A stretch of DNA of 64,000 nt from Streptomyces sp. ISL-12 (GTDB taxonomy: Bacteria; Actinomycetota; Actinomycetes; Streptomycetales; Streptomycetaceae), in NCBI RefSeq assembly GCF_018614415.1, contig NZ_JAGGOO010000025.1:42219-106218 (forward strand). The letters are read 5' to 3'. Shown one piece after another: positions 35,079 through 42,312 of this stretch (positions within the stretch are counted from its first letter, which is position 1; the number at the start of each line of letters is the position of its first letter). The notes under the pieces were generated by a model, which was not told the DNA's origin, searched no databases, and was given only the letters and a program-made list of their open reading frames with translations. Both the position numbers and the translations under genes were made by a program.

Positions 35079-36455
35079 ATGGTCAACGGAACGCACGGAC
35101 ACAAGCCCCGCACGCGGGCGGCGCACCGCTCCCGCCGGTGGTTCATGAACAAGGCCCTGCTCGCGGGCGGCGTCTCCGCCGTCGCGGCCATGGGCGGGTA
35201 CGCCGCCACCCAGGCCGGCGCCGAGACGACGGCCACGGCCGACGCGACGGCCAGTGCCGGCGCCAGCCCTTCCGGCCCGCCGGCCGGCGGCGGCTTCGGC
35301 CAGACGATCGCCTATGACGACTTCGTCGGCGTCACCACCGACGGCACGGTCGTCGAGGACCTCTACGCGATCCACTCCACCGGCGTCTCCACCACCCCCG
35401 TGGTGCGCGCCGCCGCGGCCTTCGTCGACTCGCTCACCGACGACCAGAAGTCGGCCACCCTCTTCGACATCGACGCCGACCAGTGGCTCGACTGGACCAA
35501 CGTCGACTCCAACGACCGCGAGGGCGTGGCCCTGCGCGACCTGACGGAGAAGCAGTACGCGCTCGGCATGAAGCTGCTGAAGTCGGCGCTGTCGGCCCGC
35601 GGCCTCAAGCAGGCCGAGAGCATCCGCAAGCTCAACCACTTCCTCGGCGAGTACTCGGGCGACACCTCCAAGGCGCTCAACGAGGACGCCTACTGGTTCA
35701 CCGTCATGGGCACCCCGTCGGCCACCGACGCCTGGGGCTTCCAGTTCGAGGGCCACCACCTCGTCATCAACTACTTCGTCCTCGGCGACCAGGTCGTGAT
35801 GACCCCGACCTTCATGGGCTCCGAGCCGACGAAGATCACCTACGACGGCGTGGACTACCACCTCTTCCGTGAGGAGACCGTCGCCGGCCTGAAGTTCTTC
35901 CGTTCCCTGAACGACACCCAGCGCGCCGCCGCCCTCTCCGCCGACGAGAAGTCCGGCACCGACCTGATCGCCGGCGCCGGCCAGGACAACGCGCAGATCC
36001 CGTACGCCGGCGTCAAGGGCTCCGCCCTGAACAACCGCCAGCAGCAGCTCCTGCTCGACCTGGCCGAGGTGTACGTCGGCTACCAGGACGAGGGCCACGC
36101 GCGGGTGAAGCTGCGGGAGATCGAGAAGCACCTCGACGACACGTACTTCTACTGGATCGGCGAGTACGAGGACGACTCCGCGTTCTACTACCGGATCCAC
36201 AGCCCCGTCGTGCTGATCGAGTACGACGCCCAGTCCCCGCTCGCCTACCACGAGGACGAGGACGGCAGCTCGGCCTCCCCCTCGGCGTCGGCCTCCGCGT
36301 CCGCCTCGGCCTCCGCCTCCACGGGCCCCGGCGCGGGCGGCCCCGGCCAGATGGGCGACCCCACCCAGCAGCACATCCACACCATCATCCGCACGCCCAA
36401 CGGCAACGACTACGGCGTGGACCTGCTCAAGCTCCACCTGGCGACCGACCACTGA
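35079..36455 (+). CDS. Secreted DUF3500 domain protein
   Basis: 458 residues. An N-terminal basic region with RSRRWFMNKALLAGGVSAVAA then AMGGYAATQAGAET looks like a twin-arginine-type export signal. The rest is DUF3500: VVRAAAAFVDSLTDDQKSATLF, NHFLGEYSG, WGFQFEGHHLVINYFVLGD, FYYRIHSPVVLIEYD. A Ser-Ala linker (SASPSASASASASASAS) precedes the last 45 residues, and the DNA there is a GCCTCC/GCGTCG repeat (36270-36322). DUF3500 proteins are often next to secreted phosphatases or haem proteins; the function is unknown. A strong hairpin follows at 36472. Confidence 0.9.
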   Translation: MVNGTHGHKPRTRAAHRSRRWFMNKALLAGGVSAVAAMGGYAATQAGAETTATADATASAGASPSGPPAGGGFGQTIAYDDFVGVTTDGTVVEDLYAIHSTGVSTTPVVRAAAAFVDSLTDDQKSATLFDIDADQWLDWTNVDSNDREGVALRDLTEKQYALGMKLLKSALSARGLKQAESIRKLNHFLGEYSGDTSKALNEDAYWFTVMGTPSATDAWGFQFEGHHLVINYFVLGDQVVMTPTFMGSEPTKITYDGVDYHLFREETVAGLKFFRSLNDTQRAAALSADEKSGTDLIAGAGQDNAQIPYAGVKGSALNNRQQQLLLDLAEVYVGYQDEGHARVKLREIEKHLDDTYFYWIGEYEDDSAFYYRIHSPVVLIEYDAQSPLAYHEDEDGSSASPSASASASASASASTGPGAGGPGQMGDPTQQHIHTIIRTPNGNDYGVDLLKLHLATDH

Positions 36456-36471
36456 CCGGTCCGCCTCCTCG

Positions 36472-36493
36472 GGCCCCGGCCTCGGCCGGGGCC
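36472..36493. terminator. Bidirectional terminator
   Basis: GGCCCCGGC-CTCG-GCCGGGGCC, a perfect 9-bp stem with tetraloop followed by TT, between the DUF3500 and LysR genes. Confidence 0.85.
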
Positions 36494-36517
36494 TTCGCGC
36501 TGCCCGTGGCCCACCGG

Positions 36518-37456
36518 CTACCAGTCGCCGGCGGCCCGCCTGAGGTGGTCCCGGACGCGGCGCACGTCGGGGTTGGCGTCGGCGCCCGGACGCTGCACCA
36601 GGAAGAGGGTGTTCAGCGGCGGCTCCGCGGGGGAGTGCAGCAGCACCAGCCGGCCACTGTCCAGCTGCTCCCGGCACAGCGAGCGGGGCAGCACGCTGTA
36701 GCCGGCGCCGGAGTTCACCGCCGCCAGGGCGGCGTACAGGTTGGGCACGGTCACGGCGGCGTCGGCCACGAGCTGCCGGCCGAAGACCGTGCGCCAGTAG
36801 CGGCGCAGGATCGGCAGGTCCTCGGCGTACGTCACCATCGGCACCTCGCGCAGGGCCGCGCCCACCTCTTCGGCGCCGGCGACCCGGTCGGCCCAGGGGG
36901 GCGCGGCGACCAGGACGTACTCCTCGTCGGCCAGCGGGACCGAGGCGAGGGCCCGGCCGCGCGGGCGGCGGGTGGTGATCACCAGGTCGTGGCGGCCGGC
37001 GCGCATCTCCTCCATCAGCGGTTCGGGCAGCCCCTGCGCCACCCGCAGCCGCACCCCGTCGGCGACCAGCGGGGCGAGCGAGGGCAGCACCCGCACGCAC
37101 AGCAGCTCGGACGGCCCGGCCAGGTGCACGGGCGCGGCCGTGGCATCGGAGTCCCCCAGCACCGCCAGCGCGTCGAGCGGGGCGGCGACCCGCCCGGCCA
37201 GTTCCCGCGCGTACGGCGTCGGCTCCACCCCGCGCGGCAGCCGCGTGAAGAGGACGCGTCCGGTCTGCTGCTCCAGGGTGCGGATCTGGGCGGTCACCGT
37301 CGGCTGGGACAGGGCGAGCCCGGGCGCCGCCGCCGTGAACGAACCGGCGCGGTACACGGCCAGGAAGGTGCGCAGCAGATTCAGGTCCGCGTGCGGCGGG
37401 AGCCCCCGGCCGCCGGTGGCCGACGGCTCCTCCCGGGCCGGAGTGCGGTGCTTCAT
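36518..37456 (-). CDS. LysR-family transcriptional regulator
   Basis: 312 residues. A 24-residue arm precedes DLNLLRTFLAVYRAGSFTAAA, LSQPTVTAQIRTLEQQTGRVLF, the standard LysR helix-turn-helix. The ligand domain has VHLAGPSELLCVRVLPSLAPLV, GRHDLVITTRRPRG and ALAAVNSGAGYSVLPRSLC. A perfect 20-bp palindrome and a second half-site are directly upstream (37478-37529); the same bipartite site recurs at 15251-15302, so this protein probably controls itself and the SRPBCC/dehydrogenase locus. Confidence 0.9.
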   Translation of the reverse strand: MKHRTPAREEPSATGGRGLPPHADLNLLRTFLAVYRAGSFTAAAPGLALSQPTVTAQIRTLEQQTGRVLFTRLPRGVEPTPYARELAGRVAAPLDALAVLGDSDATAAPVHLAGPSELLCVRVLPSLAPLVADGVRLRVAQGLPEPLMEEMRAGRHDLVITTRRPRGRALASVPLADEEYVLVAAPPWADRVAGAEEVGAALREVPMVTYAEDLPILRRYWRTVFGRQLVADAAVTVPNLYAALAAVNSGAGYSVLPRSLCREQLDSGRLVLLHSPAEPPLNTLFLVQRPGADANPDVRRVRDHLRRAAGDW

Positions 37457-37477
37457 GGCGCCAGCGTAGCCGCCCCT

Positions 37478-37529
37478 GCCATCGGGGCCCCGATGGCGAA
37501 GATCGGCACTCCTGTCGGTGGACGGACGG
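37478..37529. promoter_or_regulatory. Bipartite operator upstream of the LysR gene
   Basis: A perfect 20-bp palindrome with core CATCGG-GGCC-CCGATG (37478-37497) is followed 21 bp after its core start by GATCGGCACTCCTGTCGG (37501-37518). Same order and same offset as the element at 15251-15302. Confidence 0.65.
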
Positions 37530-37541
37530 CCGCTCTGTTCC

Positions 37542-37609
37542 GCGTGCGGACGGCCGCACGCCCGGACCCGGCGCGGGGTCCGCCGCCTTCCGTTTGCCGA
37601 ACCGGCAAA
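37542..37609. promoter_or_regulatory. Hairpin and palindromic operator before the methyltransferase gene
   Basis: GCGTGCGG-ACGG-CCGCACGC (37542-37561) is a perfect 8-bp stem; TTTGCCG-AAC-CGGCAAA (37593-37609) is a perfect 17-bp palindrome 95 bp before the methyltransferase start and a good operator candidate. Confidence 0.5.
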
Positions 37610-37704
37610 GTCCTTCGCCGTCGGCGCGGTGTCCGGTGCAGGGTCGCCGATGAGGCGCCGCACTCCCGCGGCGCACGGCCGCAGCGTCCGCCCTGGAGGC
37701 ACCC

Positions 37705-38343
37705 ATGACCAGCGTCCCCCCGCCTGCCCAGCCCGCCGAGTTCTGGGAGTCCCGCTACCGCGACTCCGGCCGCGTCTGGAGCGGGCGCCCGAACGAACTG
37801 CTCGTACGGGAGGCGTCCGGCCTGACCCCGGGCACCGCCCTGGACCTCGGCTGCGGCGAGGGCGGTGACGCCGTGTGGCTGGCCTCGCGGGGATGGCGGG
37901 TCACCGGCGTGGACATCGCGGCCACGGCCCTGGAGCGCGCCGCCGCACACGCCGCCGAGGCCGGCGTCGGGGACCGTGTCGCGTGGGAGCGGCACGAGTT
38001 GGGCGAGTCGTTCCCCGAGGGTTCCTTCGACCTGGTGAGCGCGCACTACCTGCAGTCCCCGGTCGCCCTCGACCAGCGGGGGGTACTGCGCCGGGCGGCG
38101 GCCGCCGTCGCACCCGGCGGCACCCTCCTGCTCGTCCTGCACGCCGGCTGGCCGTCCTGGCAGACCGAGCCCCCGTTCGACGCCGAGTTCCCCACCCTGG
38201 ACGGCCTGCTGGCCGACCTCGACCTGCCGGCCGCCGAGTGGACCGTCGAGACCCGGGAAACGGTCCGCCGCGCGAGTGCCTCCCCCGACGGCGTCGACGG
38301 CCACCGCGAGGACCACGTGTGGCGGCTGCGGCGCGGCCGGTGA
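37705..38343 (+). CDS. Class I SAM-dependent methyltransferase, TehB/thiopurine-type
   Basis: 212 residues. FWESRYRDSGRVWSGRPNELL at the start is typical of the TehB/thiopurine S-methyltransferase-like group; the SAM-binding loop is ALDLGCGEGGDAVWLASRG, then VTGVDIAATALERAA and FDLVSAHYLQSP. It probably methylates a small toxic molecule or metal/metalloid. It lies upstream of the peptide cluster but is separated from it by 130 bases with a separate promoter region, so membership in that cluster is uncertain. Confidence 0.87.
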   Translation: MTSVPPPAQPAEFWESRYRDSGRVWSGRPNELLVREASGLTPGTALDLGCGEGGDAVWLASRGWRVTGVDIAATALERAAAHAAEAGVGDRVAWERHELGESFPEGSFDLVSAHYLQSPVALDQRGVLRRAAAAVAPGGTLLLVLHAGWPSWQTEPPFDAEFPTLDGLLADLDLPAAEWTVETRETVRRASASPDGVDGHREDHVWRLRRGR

Positions 38344-38361
38344 ACCGGCAGGTCGATCCTG

Positions 38362-38470
38362 TCCGGTTTGTTGAAATAGTTACCTCATGGGTTTTTTGTG
38401 AGGTAGGCATGTTTTGTGACTAGAGGGACACTTGTGGTGTGAAGGTCATTGGCCAACCAGAGGGAGATGG
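38362..38470 (+). promoter_or_regulatory. AT-rich leader/promoter of the peptide cluster
   Basis: This stretch is far richer in A and T than its surroundings. It holds TTGAAA (38371-38376) as a possible -35, an inverted repeat ACCTCA-N11-TGAGGT (38382-38404) with a T-run in the loop, and the palindrome TTGGCCAA (38449-38456). GGGAG lies about eight bases before the ATG at 38475. Confidence 0.55.
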
Positions 38471-38474
38471 TGAC

Positions 38475-38663
38475 ATGCCTTCCAAGGAGAAGATGATCGA
38501 AGAGGTCATCCGCACCCAGGACATCGACATCGACGCGGCGCTCGACCCGGCCGAGGCGGAAGGCGTCTTCCGCGACAGCCGCGAGTGCGCGGCGCTGGCC
38601 CTGTCGGGTGGCAAGTACGGACTGCTGCTGTCGCCCCCGACCCCGCGCCCGAAGAAGGGCTGA
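38475..38663 (+). CDS. 62-residue peptide, candidate RiPP-like precursor
   Basis: Sequence begins MPSKEKMIEEVIRTQDIDID, a charged amphipathic leader-like part, continues ALDPAEAEGVFRDSRECA and ends in a different style: SGGKYGLLLSPPTPRPKKG, hydrophobic then Pro-rich and basic. One Cys only. The small size, strong separate promoter, first position before four tightly coupled genes, and the two-part composition resemble a ribosomally made peptide precursor with leader and core; GG before KYG could be a cleavage site. No known class fits, so the role is inferred from architecture only. The next gene starts 21 bases after the stop. Confidence 0.75.
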   Translation: MPSKEKMIEEVIRTQDIDIDAALDPAEAEGVFRDSRECAALALSGGKYGLLLSPPTPRPKKG

Positions 38664-38684
38664 CCTGACCGACAGGAGCAGTGA

Positions 38685-39380
38685 ATGCACCAGCCAGGCA
38701 CCTCGTCCCTCCTGAAGGGCGCGGTGCGGGAGTTGGCTACCGGCGTGGCCTCCGCTCTGAGCAGCGGGGGCCACCGCCCGGTGCCCGGGGACCTGCCCCC
38801 GGCCACCGGGGCCGACGGCTTCGCACCGGCCGCCGTCCGGGTCCTGGGAGCCGACTTCCTGCTGCCGCACCTCCTCTTCGGCACCCGTCCGGGCGAGACG
38901 GAACTCGCCCTGTTCCGGCAGGCCGTGGAGACCTACCCGCCGCGCGCCGACGCCGCGCCCACCGTGGTGTGGAGCCACTGGGCGATGACCCGGACCCTGC
39001 ACCGGCTGGCGGGCCCCGGCCCGGCCGGCCCCGGCGCCGAACCCGGCACCGGCTGGCTCGACGTCGCCGACTGGCGGACCCTGACCCACCAACTGGCAGT
39101 GCTGGCCCCGCTCGCGCTGCCCGGCGAGGAGTGCGCCGTGGCCCGTGCGGCCCGGCAGCGCCCCCTCGACCTCGCCCGCGGCTTCGTCCGCGCGGTCCGC
39201 CGCCGGGACTGGCTCCAGGCAGCCGGCGCGGGACGCTGGCTGACCCTGCTGGACGGCGTCCCCGACACCCTCGGCCTGGCACCCGGACTGGACTTCGTGG
39301 AACTGATGGCCGACGGCGACCCGCAGGTCGACCTCCAGGTACGGGCGGCCCGGCGGCTGCGGGCCGGAGCGCTCGTGTGA
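38685..39380 (+). CDS. Unknown all-helical protein of the peptide cluster
   Basis: 231 residues. No motif that I recognise. The sequence suggests helices throughout: SLLKGAVRELATGVASALSS, DFLLPHLLFGTRPGETELALFRQAVETYP, VWSHWAMTRTLHRLAG, RTLTHQLAVLAPLALPGEE, FVRAVRRRDWLQAAGAGRWL. No signal peptide or membrane span. CAGGAG precedes ATG; the end overlaps the next start by GTGA. Could be a partner or scaffold protein for the peptide or for the two toroid-like proteins that follow. Confidence 0.75.
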   Translation: MHQPGTSSLLKGAVRELATGVASALSSGGHRPVPGDLPPATGADGFAPAAVRVLGADFLLPHLLFGTRPGETELALFRQAVETYPPRADAAPTVVWSHWAMTRTLHRLAGPGPAGPGAEPGTGWLDVADWRTLTHQLAVLAPLALPGEECAVARAARQRPLDLARGFVRAVRRRDWLQAAGAGRWLTLLDGVPDTLGLAPGLDFVELMADGDPQVDLQVRAARRLRAGALV

Positions 39381-40309
39381 GCGCCGCGACCGTCCGGGAA
39401 GCGTCCCGGGGCGTACGGGACGTGGCGGAGTCGGCGCTGGCCTGGGCGGCGGCGCACCGCGACGCCTTCACCCTCGGCGACGACGCCCTCGCCGCGTCCG
39501 GCGAGGTGAACCGCACCTGGAAACCGCTCGGCGAACTCGCCCAGGTGTGCGCCACCGTGATCCGGCGCACCGCCCCCGCCGATCCGCTGCACACCCGCGC
39601 CCGCGACCTGCTGGCCCACGCCTGGCGGCAGACCGGGCAGGGCGGCCTCTTCCTCGCCCTGCAACGCAGGGAGCCCTTCGCGACGTACCCGCTGGAGGTC
39701 TACGCCGCCTTCGCCGCGGCCGGGCTGCGCCACCGGGGCTACGAGACGGCCGCCGCGACGGTGGCCCGCACCCGGGGCTGGCGGCGCACCGAGCAGGACC
39801 CGACCCGCCGGCTCGGCGTCCTCGCGGCCGAACGGCACAGCGGCATCACCCGGCCCGGCCCGGCCGACGCCGTACGGGACGGCACCTGGCTGGGCGGCCT
39901 GCCCGAACCGTGGACCTTCGAGGCTCCCTCCGGCTACGCGCTCACCCACGTCGTCTTCCACCTCACCGACTGGGGCCGCGCCGGACCGGACGGCGTCCCC
40001 GCCCGCCTCGCGGAGTACCTGACGCAGTGGCTGCCGCCCTGGCTGGACACCTGCCTGGACGCCGGCCTGTGGGACCTCGGCTGCGAACTCCTCGCCGTCG
40101 CGGCGAGCGTGCCCGGCCCCCTGGACCCGGCCGGGTTCCAGGAGGCGTGGCAGCGCCTCGCGGCGGCCCGGCACCCCTGCGGCGCGCTCCCCGAGACGGC
40201 CACGGCCCCCGACGACGACTTCGCCCACTGCTACCACTCCACGCTGATGGCCGCGTTCGCCGCGACCCTCACCCACGTACACCTCGGCGCACAAGGAGCG
40301 CTCGGATGA
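39377..40309 (+). CDS. Toroid-like cluster protein 1 (possibly DUF6895)
   Basis: 310 residues from GTG 39377, which overlaps the previous stop (GTGA). It is a clear paralogue of the next gene: both share ALxWxxAHRDxF near the start, PxGELAxxC, HxWRxT, DPTRRLG-like and, most strikingly, THVVFHLTDWG (190-200) and CYHST (285-289). The regularly spaced helices and the conserved His residues suggest an alpha/alpha toroid, perhaps with a metal site. I tentatively connect it with the uncharacterised actinobacterial family DUF6895, from memory. No catalytic role is known. Confidence 0.75.
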   Translation: MSAATVREASRGVRDVAESALAWAAAHRDAFTLGDDALAASGEVNRTWKPLGELAQVCATVIRRTAPADPLHTRARDLLAHAWRQTGQGGLFLALQRREPFATYPLEVYAAFAAAGLRHRGYETAAATVARTRGWRRTEQDPTRRLGVLAAERHSGITRPGPADAVRDGTWLGGLPEPWTFEAPSGYALTHVVFHLTDWGRAGPDGVPARLAEYLTQWLPPWLDTCLDAGLWDLGCELLAVAASVPGPLDPAGFQEAWQRLAAARHPCGALPETATAPDDDFAHCYHSTLMAAFAATLTHVHLGAQGALG

Positions 40310-41226
40310 CCGACACGCGCCTGACGCACACCGTCGGAGCCCGCGCCCTGGAATGGCTGTGGGCCCACCGGGACGGCTTCCGGCTGGAGCCCGACGTCGA
40401 CCCGGAGGTGGGCTTCCTCCAGCGGTTCCAGCCCATCGGCGAACTGGCCCTGATCTGCAAGGTGCTCTTCCGCGAGGGCGTGGCCGGCTCCCGGCAGGAG
40501 CGGCTGGCCCACCGGCTCCTCGACCACACCTGGCGCGAGACCCTGGACGGGGGCCGCATGCTGGTGCGCGGCCAGCGCACCGAACCGGTCTCCTCCATCC
40601 CCTTCGAGGTGTACCTGCCCTTCAAGGAACTCGGCTACAGCCAGCCCGAGCTGGAACGGGCCGTCGTCCTCAACCACCGTCTGGACGGCTGGCGGTCCTT
40701 CGAGCGGACCCCCACCCGCAGGCTGGGCCTGGCCGCGTTCCAGCGCCGCTTCGGCCTGACCCCCCACCCGCCCGAGGCGGAGGCCCTGACCGGTACCTGG
40801 CTGGCCCGCACCCCCGAACCCTGGACGGTCGAGGGACACATCGCCTACGACATCACCCACGCGGTGTTCCACCTCACCGACTGGGGCGAGAACCCCGCCG
40901 GCCTGCCGCCCCGCGTCGCCGACTACCTCACCGCCTGGCTGCCGGTCTGGATCGACGACTGGCTGGACCTGGAGCGCTGGGACCTGCTCGGCGAACTCCT
41001 CGTCGTCGACGCCTGCCTGCCCGAACCCACCCTCGACCAGCGGGCCTGGGAGGCGTTCGCCGCCGCCCAGCAGCCCGACGGCGCCATGCCCGCGATCCGC
41101 GAGATGCCCGAGGGCGACCCGGACGAGGTGTTCGACATCGTCTACCACCCGACGCTGGTCGCCGCCTTCGCCTCCGCCCTGGCGACCTCACGCTCCCTCA
41201 CCGCCCTCGCGCACAGCGCCTCATGA
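40306..41226 (+). CDS. Toroid-like cluster protein 2 (possibly DUF6895)
   Basis: 306 residues, paralogue of the preceding protein. Shared blocks: ALEWLWAHRDGF (15-26), QPIGELALICK (42-52), HTWRETLDGG, FERTPTRRLGLAAFQRRFG, EPWTVEGHIAYDITHAVFHL with TDWG (motif TH-x-VFHLTDWG, 184-194) and YHPT (280-283). The start ATG overlaps the previous stop (ATGA), and the end overlaps the next start (ATGA). Two diverged copies side by side suggest a heterodimer or two steps on one substrate. Confidence 0.75.
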   Translation: MTDTRLTHTVGARALEWLWAHRDGFRLEPDVDPEVGFLQRFQPIGELALICKVLFREGVAGSRQERLAHRLLDHTWRETLDGGRMLVRGQRTEPVSSIPFEVYLPFKELGYSQPELERAVVLNHRLDGWRSFERTPTRRLGLAAFQRRFGLTPHPPEAEALTGTWLARTPEPWTVEGHIAYDITHAVFHLTDWGENPAGLPPRVADYLTAWLPVWIDDWLDLERWDLLGELLVVDACLPEPTLDQRAWEAFAAAQQPDGAMPAIREMPEGDPDEVFDIVYHPTLVAAFASALATSRSLTALAHSAS

Positions 41227-42296
41227 CCGCCCCCGCCGCGCTCTGGCCGGACGCCCCCCTCGACGACCCCGCCCCGGCCCCCGCCCCGGCCGACGACCGC
41301 GGCCTCGCCGAACGGCTGACCGCCGCCGTCGAGGCGTGTGACGCGCCCGACGCCGTCTTCGCGCTCTCCCGGCACGGCCGCCGCACCGTCCGCGCCGGCG
41401 GCACCGCACCGCCCCCCGACGTCCCGCGCGAGGACCTGCGCTACGAGGCCGGGTCGGCGACCAAGACGTTCACCGGACTGCTGCTGGCCCACCTGATCCG
41501 CTCCGGCCGGCTCACCGGCGGCGAACCGGCCGCCGCCTGCCTGGACCCCGGCCGGGCCGCAGGCCCCGACCCGGTGACCCTCGCCCACCTGATCACCCAC
41601 ACCGCGGGACTGCCCGTCCTGCCGTCCGGTTTCCGCGCCCGGGCGCTGCCGGCCTGGCGCACCAACCCCTACGGCCGCTACCCCGCCGACCGGGTCGTCG
41701 ACGCCTTCCTGCGCCACCGCCCCCGGCACCGCCCCGGAACGCGCTGGCGCTACTCCAACTTCGGCGTCGCCGTACTGGGCCACGCCCTCGCCGCGGCCAC
41801 CGGGCGGAGCTGGGACGACCTGCTCACCGGACACGTCCTGCGCCCGCTCGGCCTGGCCGGCACCGGCCTCGCCCCCGAGGGCCCCGCCACCGACGCCGTC
41901 GGCCGCGCCAAGGACGGCCGCACCCCCCTGCCCCCCTTCGACGCCGGCGGCTTCCGGGCGGCGGGCGCCGTCCGCGCCACCCCGCACGACCTGCTCACCT
42001 TCCTGGAAGCCCACCTCGACCCGGACGGCTCCCCGCTCGCCGGGGCACTGCGGGCGGTCCGGGTGCCCGTCCTGCGCCGTGGCTGGGGACACCGTCATGT
42101 GCACACGGTGGCGTGGTTCCGGCACCCCGTCGACGGCGGGCCCCTGTACTTCCACAGCGGCGCGACCCTCGGCCAGCAGGCGTTCCTGGGCTTCCGGCCG
42201 GACACCGGCACCGCCCTGGCCGCAGTCTGCACCCGCCGCTTCCGCGCCCACGACCCGTTCGTCGCCACCGCCTACGCCCTGCTCGCGGACAGCTGA
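41223..42296 (+). CDS. Serine hydrolase, beta-lactamase/class C type
   Basis: 357 residues. The active-site SxxK is SATK (78-81) in YEAGSATKTFTGLLLAHLI, the YxN is YSN (177-179) in RWRYSNFGVAVLG, and the HxG triad motif is HSG (311-313) in LYFHSGATLGQQAF, so the enzyme should be active. No signal peptide is visible, unlike beta-lactamases and DD-peptidases of the cell wall; it should act in the cytosol. Final gene of the peptide operon, coupled by ATGA. A role as peptidase or esterase maturing the cluster peptide is an inference from context. Confidence 0.88.
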   Translation: MTAPAALWPDAPLDDPAPAPAPADDRGLAERLTAAVEACDAPDAVFALSRHGRRTVRAGGTAPPPDVPREDLRYEAGSATKTFTGLLLAHLIRSGRLTGGEPAAACLDPGRAAGPDPVTLAHLITHTAGLPVLPSGFRARALPAWRTNPYGRYPADRVVDAFLRHRPRHRPGTRWRYSNFGVAVLGHALAAATGRSWDDLLTGHVLRPLGLAGTGLAPEGPATDAVGRAKDGRTPLPPFDAGGFRAAGAVRATPHDLLTFLEAHLDPDGSPLAGALRAVRVPVLRRGWGHRHVHTVAWFRHPVDGGPLYFHSGATLGQQAFLGFRPDTGTALAAVCTRRFRAHDPFVATAYALLADS

Positions 42297-42312
42297 CGGC
42301 GCCGTCAGCCCG

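Noticed and set aside
36270..36322. Ser-Ala codon repeat as mobile or regulatory element
   Set aside because: It is in frame and codes the linker of the DUF3500 protein.
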